A DNA stretch of 64,000 nt, taken from contig JBGVCG010000016.1 of NCBI GenBank assembly GCA_045226255.1, positions 310,001 through 374,000 of the forward strand, given 5' to 3'. Below the pieces are notes generated by a model. That model searched no databases, was not told where the DNA came from, and saw only the letters and a program-made list of their open reading frames with translations. Positions 45,146 through 53,299 of this stretch are shown one piece after another (positions within the stretch are counted from its first letter, which is position 1; each line of letters opens with the position of its first letter). The DNA comes from UBA1181 sp045226255. GTDB taxonomy: Bacteria > Bacteroidota > Bacteroidia > Bacteroidales > Paludibacteraceae. Position numbers and translations under genes: made by a program.

Positions 45146-46504
45146 TTACCAAGCGTATTTCAGCATAGCGCAGAGCCTATTGTTGTAGACGTCACGGGTA
45201 GCTTCCACATCAGCCCAAGAGTTGATCTTGTCGCCGTATCCGACATTCGTGAGCTCATACTCCAAACCGAATGTCACGCCACTAACCGTATAAGAAACGG
45301 CTGGGCAGACACGCCACATGTAGTCGATGTTCTTCACTGAGTTGCGGGCGAAGATCTGATTGCCGCTGGCCAACTCATCCTTCGAGCCCAAGTTCTTGGA
45401 GAATCCTCCGAAGAGATTGAACTTCAACTTGCTGCCATAGCACAAATCCACCCAACTTGTGAGCGAACGGATAGGCGTATATTCCTGCGAATAATTCTTG
45501 TGAATCTCAGAGACACCGAAACCATTGTACATGCTCAAGTGAGCCGTATTCTCCGCCAAAACACCTTTGGCTTTCAAAGAGAACTTATTCTTCGTATAGT
45601 TCACAAACAACACTGGAGAACAAGTCGTCAAACGCTCGTCCACGCTTATCTTTTTTTCTTTAGTCTCCATAGTCGCATTTCCATCTGCATCCAAGATATA
45701 CTTGCCATCCTCACCTACCTTAGGCACTTCATACTTAACCGTGGCGGTCGTACGTGGTACGATGGAAAGGATGTCCACACCGTAACCGATCTTGAAGCCC
45801 TTGCCAGAAAAGTCAAAGCCCAAGAACATCTCAGGGATCTTGTTGAACTTAGGGTCATATCCAGTAGGGCCAACGGTCTTGTATTGGAACTGCCACAAAG
45901 CGGCGTATGTGAAGTTCAACTTCGCCAACTTATAGTCGTAGCGTAACTGCGGAGAACGGCTGAATGGTTGGAACGGAGAACCGGACGCCAAGGCCAACAC
46001 CTCCGGAAGGTCGCCCGTCATCGGATGCCAAGTCTGACCCATCAACAAGGAGTGTTTCTTGTCCCTCCATTGCATCTTATAGTAGGCTTGACGGAGACGG
46101 ATCATAAAATTATTGCCCGTGAATCCACAGAAATCAGCCTCAATCTTAGCGGTCACGTCAGCATTCAGCGCACGCACGCCCGACATGTTCAAACCGAGAC
46201 GGGTCGTGATGGCGAGGAAGTTCATCTCCGACTCGCTGTTCAGGTCATACGTGGAGTTCTCCGGATCGTAGGATTTGTCCTTTGGTATCTGCTCGAAAAG
46301 ACCCGCATTGGTATTGAAGGTCTGACGAGAATCATAATACAGATAGTCACGGACAAAACCATAAGGCTTCAATGTGACCTTACCACCATTCTTTGGCTGA
46401 TCAGAGAGTTCGCTCTCCGAAACAACTTGGGCCACAATCGTATCTTGTGCGAACATTGCGTTCACAGACAAGAGCATGGCCGCTACGACGAATAAACGTT
46501 TCAT
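45146..46504 (-). CDS. DcaP-like outer membrane porin (dicarboxylate locus)
   Basis: 452 residues with signal peptide MKRLFVVAAMLLSVNAMFA. Barrel segments include LKPYGFVRDYLYYDSRQTFNT, MIRLRQAYYKMQWRDKKHSLLMGQTWHPMTGD and FQPFSRSPQLRYDYK, closely matching the porin encoded at 35486-36814. It ends LCAMLKYAW. It lies 96 bp after the DASS transporter gene, so it may provide the outer-membrane route for the same di- or tricarboxylates. A stable hairpin sits in the gap just before its ATG. Confidence 0.82.
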   Translation of the reverse strand: MKRLFVVAAMLLSVNAMFAQDTIVAQVVSESELSDQPKNGGKVTLKPYGFVRDYLYYDSRQTFNTNAGLFEQIPKDKSYDPENSTYDLNSESEMNFLAITTRLGLNMSGVRALNADVTAKIEADFCGFTGNNFMIRLRQAYYKMQWRDKKHSLLMGQTWHPMTGDLPEVLALASGSPFQPFSRSPQLRYDYKLAKLNFTYAALWQFQYKTVGPTGYDPKFNKIPEMFLGFDFSGKGFKIGYGVDILSIVPRTTATVKYEVPKVGEDGKYILDADGNATMETKEKKISVDERLTTCSPVLFVNYTKNKFSLKAKGVLAENTAHLSMYNGFGVSEIHKNYSQEYTPIRSLTSWVDLCYGSKLKFNLFGGFSKNLGSKDELASGNQIFARNSVKNIDYMWRVCPAVSYTVSGVTFGLEYELTNVGYGDKINSWADVEATRDVYNNRLCAMLKYAW

Positions 46505-46520
46505 TTTAATGATTAATTAA

Positions 46521-46564
46521 GAAAAAGACTACGAGTCGCGACGAAAAAACGCCACAACTCGCAG
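46521..46564 (-). promoter_or_regulatory. 15-bp G.U-rich RNA hairpin between transporter and porin genes
   Basis: In minus-strand RNA, arm 46550-46564 (CUGCGAGUUGUGGCG) pairs over all 15 positions with 46529-46543, using four G.U wobbles; the loop is U6 and the stem is followed by UCUUUUUC. It could be an attenuator, a terminator of the transporter mRNA or an mRNA stabiliser. Confidence 0.65.
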
Positions 46565-46600
46565 TATGGTTTATTATTTTATTTCAGAAGAGCACATGTA

Positions 46601-48040
46601 TTATTTCAACATTCCGCTAAAGTTGAACAATACAAAGTAGCCTATGATAAGGCTGATGATTCCGACCACGATGCCCACCAAGGCCATCTCACTCTGTTTG
46701 ATGAATCCCTTCGAGTAAGCGATTGCGTTCGGAGGAGTGGAGATAGGCAATGACATGGCGAATGAAGCGGAGAGCGCAAGACCTACGATCAATGTGGTCG
46801 CGCCACCATAAGGAGCCAATTTCTCCGCCATGGTTGGATCTTGGGCCAAGGCGCAGAAGATAGGGATCAACAACGCTGCCGTAGCCGAGTTAGACATGAA
46901 GGTTGACATCACCAAGCAGAGGATACCAGAACCGATGATCAGGAACAACGTAGACCAAGTGTCGAACGGAATGGAACCCACGATATGTTTAGACATCGTC
47001 ATGCCATCAGGACCGATCTTGCCCTCCAAGCCAACGCCCAAAGCGAAACCGCCGGCCACCAGCCAAAGCACATCCCAATCGATCTTAGCCAAATCCTTCT
47101 TCTCGAATACGCCAGTGATGCAGAAAACAGCGAACGGAATCAGCGCCACGACATTCGCGTTCACGCCGAACAATTCCTTACCGAACACCCACAAGAAGAT
47201 GGTCACCGCGAAGGTAACATAAACGACCATCGCCTTAGGGCTCTTGTCCACTTCACCCTCCAGCTTCACCTCGATGCTCTCTTGCTTTACAGGGAACACC
47301 TTGCACAAGAACATCCAAGCGCAGAAGAGGATCAAAGCAGCAACAGGAACCATCAGCATCATCCAAGTACCGAAGCTGATGTTCACGCCGATCTTCTCCA
47401 ACCACCCCACAGCCACAACGTTCGGAGGGGTGCCGATTGGAGAACCGATTCCACCGATGTTCGCAGCCACTGGAATAGCCAAGGCCAAACCGACACGACC
47501 CTTCTTGTCCGAATCAGGCATCGTAGCCAAGACAGGAGTCAAGATAGCGATCATCATGGCAGCCGTAGCCGTGTTGCTCATAAACATAGAGAGAAGAGCC
47601 GTAACGACCAAGAAACCAAGCATAACGAACTTAGGCTTCGTGCCGAAAGGCTTCAGGATAGCCCGTGCCAACGTAGCATCCAACTTGTATTTCGTCGCCG
47701 CGATCGCCAAAACAAAACCACCCATGAAGAGCATCACGGTAGGGTCCGCGAACGCAGCCATAATAGCCTTATTGGAAAGCTTTTCTCCCACCTCTCCGTC
47801 CAAGAAGGAGAGCATACTATTGGAAGTGGTCAACAGCATCAACACCATCACCACCACGGAAGTGCCCCAAATCGGAATAGGTTCCATAATCCACATCACA
47901 GCCGCCAACACAAAGATGGCGATAATCCTCTGCTCCACGACAGTCATACCTTCCACGCCAAACGCACTGGTCGGAAGCAACCACACCAACAACGTCAAGA
48001 TTATTGACGCGGCAAATCCAATAATTTTTTTCGTTTCCAT
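46601..48040 (-). CDS. SLC13/DASS-family sodium:dicarboxylate symporter
   Basis: 479 residues and about 11-12 membrane segments. The two family SNT-type motifs are present: FMSNTATAAMMIAIL near residue 155 and FMSNSATAALLIPI near residue 395, each forming half of the sodium/substrate site, followed by proline-rich loops (GSPIGTPPNVVA, LPISTPPNAIA). It imports succinate, fumarate, malate or similar anions with sodium. The neighbouring porin supports a dicarboxylate substrate. Confidence 0.93.
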   Translation of the reverse strand: METKKIIGFAASIILTLLVWLLPTSAFGVEGMTVVEQRIIAIFVLAAVMWIMEPIPIWGTSVVVMVLMLLTTSNSMLSFLDGEVGEKLSNKAIMAAFADPTVMLFMGGFVLAIAATKYKLDATLARAILKPFGTKPKFVMLGFLVVTALLSMFMSNTATAAMMIAILTPVLATMPDSDKKGRVGLALAIPVAANIGGIGSPIGTPPNVVAVGWLEKIGVNISFGTWMMLMVPVAALILFCAWMFLCKVFPVKQESIEVKLEGEVDKSPKAMVVYVTFAVTIFLWVFGKELFGVNANVVALIPFAVFCITGVFEKKDLAKIDWDVLWLVAGGFALGVGLEGKIGPDGMTMSKHIVGSIPFDTWSTLFLIIGSGILCLVMSTFMSNSATAALLIPIFCALAQDPTMAEKLAPYGGATTLIVGLALSASFAMSLPISTPPNAIAYSKGFIKQSEMALVGIVVGIISLIIGYFVLFNFSGMLK

Positions 48041-48116
48041 AAGATATTTAGTACATTTTTAAATTCCATGCAAGCCATAATAAAGGGATGTTACACATCC
48101 TTCCCCAAATGACCTG

Positions 48117-48124
48117 CAAATGTA
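48117..48124 (-). promoter_or_regulatory. -7 promoter box for the dicarboxylate transporter operon
   Basis: The minus strand reads TACATTTG, about 77 bp before the ATG at 48040. Confidence 0.6.
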
Positions 48125-48258
48125 TATAAATTCATTTTACGTGGAACTTGAAAAAAGGTTTTTTTTTGAACAAATCTAAAAAACTATGTTATACAGACTA
48201 TAATCTGAAATATTTAACATAAAAACAAACATTTTGCACCCATATAAGCATATTTTTA

Positions 48259-48289
48259 TTGAATCTATCAGAAAAAAAACATAACTTTG
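48259..48289 (+). promoter_or_regulatory. Promoter of the biotin-dependent carboxylase operon
   Basis: TAACTTTG (48282-48289) matches the -7 consensus, and TTG (48259-48261) lies 20 bp upstream at the expected -33 position. The leader to the first gene is about 140 bases. Confidence 0.65.
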
Positions 48290-48388
48290 CGGTGATTTAA
48301 AATTTAGTGTAACCAGACCATTGAGGGTGTTTACGGAGGTTGACACCTATTAATATAAAGGGACTTTATTTAATCAACCAATTAGAAT

Positions 48389-48433
48389 ATGGGTGAAAAC
48401 GGGACATCCCGACATAGCCCAAAATGTTTGTGA
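48389..48433 (+). CDS. Short upstream ORF of 14 codons before the biotin carboxylase gene
   Basis: ATG 48389 opens MGENGTSRHSPKCL and stops with TGA at 48431-48433, 4 bases before the carboxylase ATG, in a different frame. It could couple translation to the main gene or be chance. Confidence 0.3.
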   Translation: MGENGTSRHSPKCL

Positions 48434-48437
48434 AGAT

Positions 48438-49976
48438 ATGATAACAAAAATTCTAGTGGCCAACAGAGGTGAAATCGCCATGAGGGTAATGCGCTCCTGC
48501 AAGGAGATGTCCATCAAGACCGTGGCGGTTTACTCGGAAGCCGACAGAACATCGAGACACGTATTTTTTGCGGATGAAGCTGTCTGTATAGGGCCTGCGC
48601 CGTCAACGGAAAGTTATTTGAACGTGGACAAAATAATCGAGGCGGCCAAAAAGACCAAAGCGGATGCCATCCACCCAGGATATGGATTCCTCTCCGAAAA
48701 CGCTAATTTCGCAAAGCGTTGCAAAGAAGAGGGAATCATTTTCATAGGTGCCCCATTCGAGGCTATCGAATCGATGGGCGACAAAATCTCAGCCAGAAGG
48801 ATCATGAAGGCGGCGGGCGTTCCTGTAGTGCCAGGCAACGAAGACCCGTTGGAGACCTACGAAGCAGCTGTCAAAACGGCGAAGGAGATCGGTCTGCCCG
48901 TCATGATCAAGGCTACCGCCGGCGGTGGCGGAAAGGGTATCCGCATCGTGCGCACCCTGGATGAACTTGAGAATGCATACAATAGCGCCATCTCCGAGGC
49001 GAAGGCCTCTTTCGCGAATGGCATCGTTTATATGGAGAAACTCATCGAGCACCCACACCACATCGAGTTTCAAGTGTTGGCTGACCAGCACGGAAACGTG
49101 GTGCACCTTTTCGAGAGGGAATGCTCCATTCAACGTAAACACCAGAAAGTCATTGAGGAAACCCCTTCTCCAATCATGACGGAAGAGGTCCGCAAGAAGA
49201 TGGGCGAAATCGCTGTCAAGGCCGCTAAAGCGGTGAACTACGAGGGCGCCGGAACCATCGAATTCATGGTGGACGACAAGCTCAACTACTACTTCCTCGA
49301 AATGAACACCCGCCTACAGGTGGAGCACCCTATCACGGAGGAAGTGTTAGGTGTGGACTTGGTGAAGGAACAGATCAACGTGGCGAACGGCAAACCGCTT
49401 CGTTTCAAGCAAGAGGATTTGTCGCAACGTGGACACGCCATCGAGTGCCGAATCTGTGCGGAGGATGCGGAGAACAACTTCACTCCTACCCCTGGCATCA
49501 TCAAACTGATCACGGAGCCTCAAGGTATCGGTGTGCGCGTGGACAGTTTCTGCTACGAGGGATATGAGATCCCAATGTACTACGACGCCATGATCAGTAA
49601 GCTGGTCGTATGGGCCGCCAACAGGACCTACGCCATCGAGCGTATGCGCCGCGTGCTCTACGAGTACAAGATCACAGGCGTGAAGACAAATATCAGTTAC
49701 TTGAGGAAGATCCTTGAAGTGCCTGATTTCGTCAAAGGACACTACACGACATCTTTCCTCGAGGAGAACAAACAACGCATGGAGAACGTGTCGCTGGACA
49801 ATGTGGACGGTGACGACGAGGAAATCCATACCGACGAGGACATCGCAGCCATCGCAGCCTACTTCGACTACATGGTGAACCAAGACAGGCCAAGCACCTC
49901 GACCACGTCGGACAACAGGCAAATCAGCCGATGGAAAGAATTCGGCAGACGCAATAACATGCGCAACTACGATTAA
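48438..49976 (+). CDS. Biotin carboxylase subunit (acetyl-/propionyl-CoA carboxylase)
   Basis: 512 residues from ATG 48438 (MITKILVANRGEIAMRV), the usual start for the family; the frame extends to a GTG at 48393 but that adds a non-conserved leader. ATP-grasp motifs: KATAGGGGKGIRIV (glycine-rich lid), MEKLIEHPHHIEFQVL and EMNTRLQVEHPITEEV (Arg and Glu of the carboxylation site). It carboxylates biotin on the carrier protein with ATP and bicarbonate. The genes for BCCP and carboxyltransferase follow. The C-terminus is about 60 residues longer than AccC, with an acidic tail. Confidence 0.93.
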   Translation: MITKILVANRGEIAMRVMRSCKEMSIKTVAVYSEADRTSRHVFFADEAVCIGPAPSTESYLNVDKIIEAAKKTKADAIHPGYGFLSENANFAKRCKEEGIIFIGAPFEAIESMGDKISARRIMKAAGVPVVPGNEDPLETYEAAVKTAKEIGLPVMIKATAGGGGKGIRIVRTLDELENAYNSAISEAKASFANGIVYMEKLIEHPHHIEFQVLADQHGNVVHLFERECSIQRKHQKVIEETPSPIMTEEVRKKMGEIAVKAAKAVNYEGAGTIEFMVDDKLNYYFLEMNTRLQVEHPITEEVLGVDLVKEQINVANGKPLRFKQEDLSQRGHAIECRICAEDAENNFTPTPGIIKLITEPQGIGVRVDSFCYEGYEIPMYYDAMISKLVVWAANRTYAIERMRRVLYEYKITGVKTNISYLRKILEVPDFVKGHYTTSFLEENKQRMENVSLDNVDGDDEEIHTDEDIAAIAAYFDYMVNQDRPSTSTTSDNRQISRWKEFGRRNNMRNYD

Positions 49977-50013
49977 CTTTCCTAAAAACCATTTACAGAC
50001 TAAAATTCACAAT

Positions 50014-50535
50014 ATGAAAATAAAGATCGGAAACAAGACAAAAGAGATTTCACTCTTGAGCCAAGACGAGAACAAGGTGGACATCTCTGTTGACGATAAA
50101 ATTTATCATTTAGACATCGTGATGGCGGAGAACGGACTTTGCTCCATCATCGCAGAGAACGGCAGATCCTACAACGCTGAGTTGAAGCCTTCCGAAAATG
50201 GCAGGGAATATACCGTCAGTGTGGCATTCAAGGCCTTCAATGTCGAAATATTGAACAACTACCAACACTTCTCGAAAAAGAGCAACGCCAACTTCAAGCA
50301 AGACAGGGTATTCACCCCTATGCCAGGCAAGGTGGTCAAGATCCTCGTGAAGGAGGGAGATGAGGTGAAAGCGGGAACACCGGTCATCATCGTCGAAGCG
50401 ATGAAGATGCAAAGCGAGTACAAAGTGGCCAACGACTGCGTTATCAAGAAGATAAACGTGCAGGAGGGTGAGAACATCGCCGGTAACCAAACACTCATCG
50501 AGCTAAAACCGTTGGTAATAGAACCAAACAATTAA
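50014..50535 (+). CDS. Biotin carboxyl carrier protein
   Basis: 173 residues. The C-terminal biotinyl domain (about 95-170) has IIVEAMKMQSEY, with Lys131 as the biotin site. The N-terminal 90 residues are a beta-rich domain often seen in propionyl-CoA carboxylase carriers. It swings carboxybiotin between the two catalytic subunits. It lies 37 bp after the biotin carboxylase gene and 24 bp before the carboxyltransferase gene. Confidence 0.93.
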   Translation: MKIKIGNKTKEISLLSQDENKVDISVDDKIYHLDIVMAENGLCSIIAENGRSYNAELKPSENGREYTVSVAFKAFNVEILNNYQHFSKKSNANFKQDRVFTPMPGKVVKILVKEGDEVKAGTPVIIVEAMKMQSEYKVANDCVIKKINVQEGENIAGNQTLIELKPLVIEPNN

Positions 50536-50559
50536 TCCAAAACTGAAAGACTGAAAGAT

Positions 50560-52083
50560 ATGGAATCGGCCATCAAAAAATTCATTGAACTTGATAAGAA
50601 AGCGGAGGCGGGAGATGCCGCACGCATAGAAAAGCAACATAAGGCGGGCAAGAACACCGCCCGCGAGCGTATCGCCATGCTCCTCGACAAAGGAACATTC
50701 GTGGAGATGGACAAGTTCGTGACGCACCAGTGCCACAACTTCGGATTGGAGAACAAACAGATGCCGGGCGACGGTGTCATCATCGGATACGGTAAGATTG
50801 ACGGACGTCTGGTTTACATCTACGCATACGACTTCACCGTTTTAGGTGGTTCTTTGAGCCGCACCAACGCAAACAAAATCGTCAAGATACAGAAACTGGC
50901 CTTGAAGATGGGTGCGCCTATCATCGCATTGAACGACTCGGGAGGCGCCAGAATCCAAGAGGGTGTTTCCAGCCTCGCGGGCTATGGCGACATCTTCTAC
51001 CAGAACACCATCTCTTCGGGTGTCATCCCGCAGATCTCCGTCATCCTCGGCCCTTGCGCCGGCGGAGCATGCTACTCCCCTGCCCTCACCGACTTCATCT
51101 TCATGGTGAAGGAGCATAGCCATATGTTCGTCACAGGTCCTGAGGTTGTGAAGACCGTCACCCACGAATCAGTGGACAAAGAGGAGTTGGGTGGTGCCAG
51201 CACACACGCCTCCAAGAGCGGTGTATGCCACTTCATGGGCGAAACCGAGGAGGAGACACTGATGATGGTTCGTGAGCTCCTAGGCTACCTGCCATCCAAC
51301 AACATGGACGATGTACCGAGGGCTGGCATCAACTCCATGGTCAACCCGAACGGAATAGACTTGGACACCTTCATTCCAGAAGACCCAAGCAAGCCATATA
51401 GCATGAAACAATTGATCGAGGCCGTAGTGGACGGTGGATATTTCTTCGAGATCATGGAGAACTTCGCACCGAACATCATCATCGGTTTCGCACACATCGA
51501 GGGCAAAGTGATCGGTATCGTAGCCAACGAACCTGCCTACAACGCAGGTGTGCTCGACATTGACACGGCGGACAAATCCGCACGATTTATCCGTTTCTGC
51601 GACTGCTTCAGCATTCCTATCGTATCCTTCGTGGACGTGCCTGGATTCTTGCCTGGTTGCACGCAAGAGCACGGAGGTATCATCCGCCACGGAGCGAAGA
51701 TCGTCTACGCATACGTAGAGGCGACAGTTCCTAAGATCACGGTCATCACGCGTAAAGCCTACGGAGGTGCCTACATCGTCATGTCCAGCAAGCACACGGG
51801 TGCGGACGTCAACTTCGCATACCCTAACGCTGAAATCGCCGTGATGGGACAAGAGGGCGCAGTGAACATCCTCTACAAGGACACTACGGAAGAAGAGAGA
51901 GCCAAGGCGCGCAAGGAGTACGAGGAGAAATTCTCCAATCCGTACAGAGCAGCCGAGTTGGGCTATGTGGACGAAATCATCCTCCCTTCTCAGACAAGAG
52001 AGAAGTTGATCCAGGCATTGGATATGACCCACACCAAGATACGGTCCAATCCTGCCAAGAAGCACGGGAACATACCTTTGTAA
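50560..52083 (+). CDS. Acyl-CoA carboxylase carboxyltransferase subunit (PccB/MmdA type)
   Basis: 507 residues with the two crotonase-like halves of a PCC/MCC/MmdA carboxyltransferase: NDSGGARIQEGVSSLAGYG and LGPCAGGACYSPALTDF (first half), VSFVDVPGFLPGCTQEHGG and ITRKAYGGAYIVMSSKH (second half). The subunit alone does not tell carboxylase from methylmalonyl-CoA decarboxylase. The linked ATP-dependent biotin carboxylase argues for propionyl- or acetyl-CoA carboxylase acting in the succinate/propionate route. A strong terminator follows. Confidence 0.93.
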   Translation: MESAIKKFIELDKKAEAGDAARIEKQHKAGKNTARERIAMLLDKGTFVEMDKFVTHQCHNFGLENKQMPGDGVIIGYGKIDGRLVYIYAYDFTVLGGSLSRTNANKIVKIQKLALKMGAPIIALNDSGGARIQEGVSSLAGYGDIFYQNTISSGVIPQISVILGPCAGGACYSPALTDFIFMVKEHSHMFVTGPEVVKTVTHESVDKEELGGASTHASKSGVCHFMGETEEETLMMVRELLGYLPSNNMDDVPRAGINSMVNPNGIDLDTFIPEDPSKPYSMKQLIEAVVDGGYFFEIMENFAPNIIIGFAHIEGKVIGIVANEPAYNAGVLDIDTADKSARFIRFCDCFSIPIVSFVDVPGFLPGCTQEHGGIIRHGAKIVYAYVEATVPKITVITRKAYGGAYIVMSSKHTGADVNFAYPNAEIAVMGQEGAVNILYKDTTEEERAKARKEYEEKFSNPYRAAELGYVDEIILPSQTREKLIQALDMTHTKIRSNPAKKHGNIPL

Positions 52084-52102
52084 GATTTATAATAAAGAAC
52101 GA

Positions 52103-52143
52103 AAAGAGGGTGTATCAACGAATTGGTACACCCTCTTTGTTTT
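52103..52143 (+). terminator. Intrinsic terminator of the carboxylase operon
   Basis: A perfect 12-bp stem AAAGAGGGTGTA (52103-52114) with its complement (52127-52138), followed by GTTTTG. Confidence 0.88.
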
Positions 52144-52217
52144 GCGAAGGGAAGGAATAACTATAATGCGTGCATGATATTACATTAACGACGCAGTTGA
52201 AAAATCAATTGACACAA

Positions 52218-52877
52218 TCATTTTCTCTTTTTCTTCAACACAATCAGTATTTTCTCTGCCATTCTTTTGATATCTCCAGCGTTAAGGCCAATATGATTTT
52301 TCCCGAGATTATTATCGTTCATGTCTAAAACCATATTTACCCAAGTTTCCATATACTGCTGGCCATTATTGTATGATGACAATCTGGGTTTTATAGTCGT
52401 TGCTTTATTCCAATTCATATGGTTCGCATCACACAGATTATAATACGCATATGATACAAACCACGAAGCTCCCATTGTCCTCAATTTTCTCACATCATCA
52501 CTTTTAGAATTTGTATGTTTTTTAGATTTCACACTTGGTACTTGCTTCACCTCTACACTCTCTACTTTTTGTGGGCAATCAGTTTCACCAGCGATTCCTT
52601 GGATTAATTTAGACAAATAATTTAACAGTTCTGATTTTGACGTTGAAACAAGATAACTTCCGCAAAGGAAAGCGTCAATATGATCAATTGGGTTCTTTAT
52701 TGTACAATCAAATTCATCCACCCGATTAATCTTAATCGATATTTTCCTAAAACAGTCACCTGATTCAGACAAATAATCCTCCAACTTAAAAACGATGCCA
52801 TAAGACACAGTCTCAGTTTTGCCGGACAATGGCAAACAGCATACACTATCGCCAATCTTTAAATCACTAATTATCAT
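52218..52877 (-). CDS. Hypothetical protein
   Basis: 219 residues, not recognised. The N-terminal half (about 1-95) is beta-rich with cysteines (KIGDSVCCLPLSGKTE, DAFLCGSYLV). A basic Ser/Lys linker (about 115-135, VKSKKHTNSKSDDVRK) leads to a helical C-terminal half (MGASWFVSYAYYNLCD) ending in a Lys-rich tail. No signal peptide or membrane segment. Its coding sequence is clearly more AT-rich than the neighbouring operons, which points to recent acquisition. It may be a nucleic-acid-binding or defence protein, but nothing specific supports this. Confidence 0.6.
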   Translation of the reverse strand: MIISDLKIGDSVCCLPLSGKTETVSYGIVFKLEDYLSESGDCFRKISIKINRVDEFDCTIKNPIDHIDAFLCGSYLVSTSKSELLNYLSKLIQGIAGETDCPQKVESVEVKQVPSVKSKKHTNSKSDDVRKLRTMGASWFVSYAYYNLCDANHMNWNKATTIKPRLSSYNNGQQYMETWVNMVLDMNDNNLGKNHIGLNAGDIKRMAEKILIVLKKKRK

Positions 52878-53299
52878 TTGCTTCTAATTTACGATATATA
52901 AAATTTAGACAAATATATTGTATTCCCCCCGAACAGACAAAAACACATCTGAAATAAGAATATAGATGGCAAAATAGCGAACATATTTCCTAACATCACA
53001 AGCATCAAACTACACATTCAGCAATGCTATCACACAATTCTAAACACATTTCTTGAAATAAATTCATACTCTTTAACAATTGTAGCGACTAATTTTAAAA
53101 AAAACGAATGAGGAAATTACAAAAAAAGAGTAATTTTGCGACTCGAAAAAGAAGAGGGCGCTGCAACTAGTAAGGAAGATGATTAGGTATGTATATGAGC
53201 TTACTGAAGTATAAATTAGAAAGACAAATAATCGAAACTACAGAGAGCAGGTTCGGATTTTTTTTCTTATATTAGAAGATTGAAACAAAAAAAAACGAC
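52878..53299 (+). promoter_or_regulatory. Upstream region and promoter of the giant repeat protein
   Basis: About 420 AT-rich bases without a gene. A perfect -7 box TAATTTTG lies at 53131-53138, giving a leader of about 155 bases rich in purines, with A9 just before the ATG (53285-53296). No clear -33 element is seen. Confidence 0.5.

Noticed and set aside
46985..48007. Long open frames antisense to the dicarboxylate transporter
   Set aside because: They are highly charged, low-complexity shadows of the hydrophobic transporter gene.
48393..48437. GTG start for the biotin carboxylase
   Set aside because: The extra 15 residues are not typical of the family, and MITKILVANRGEIA is the usual N-terminus.
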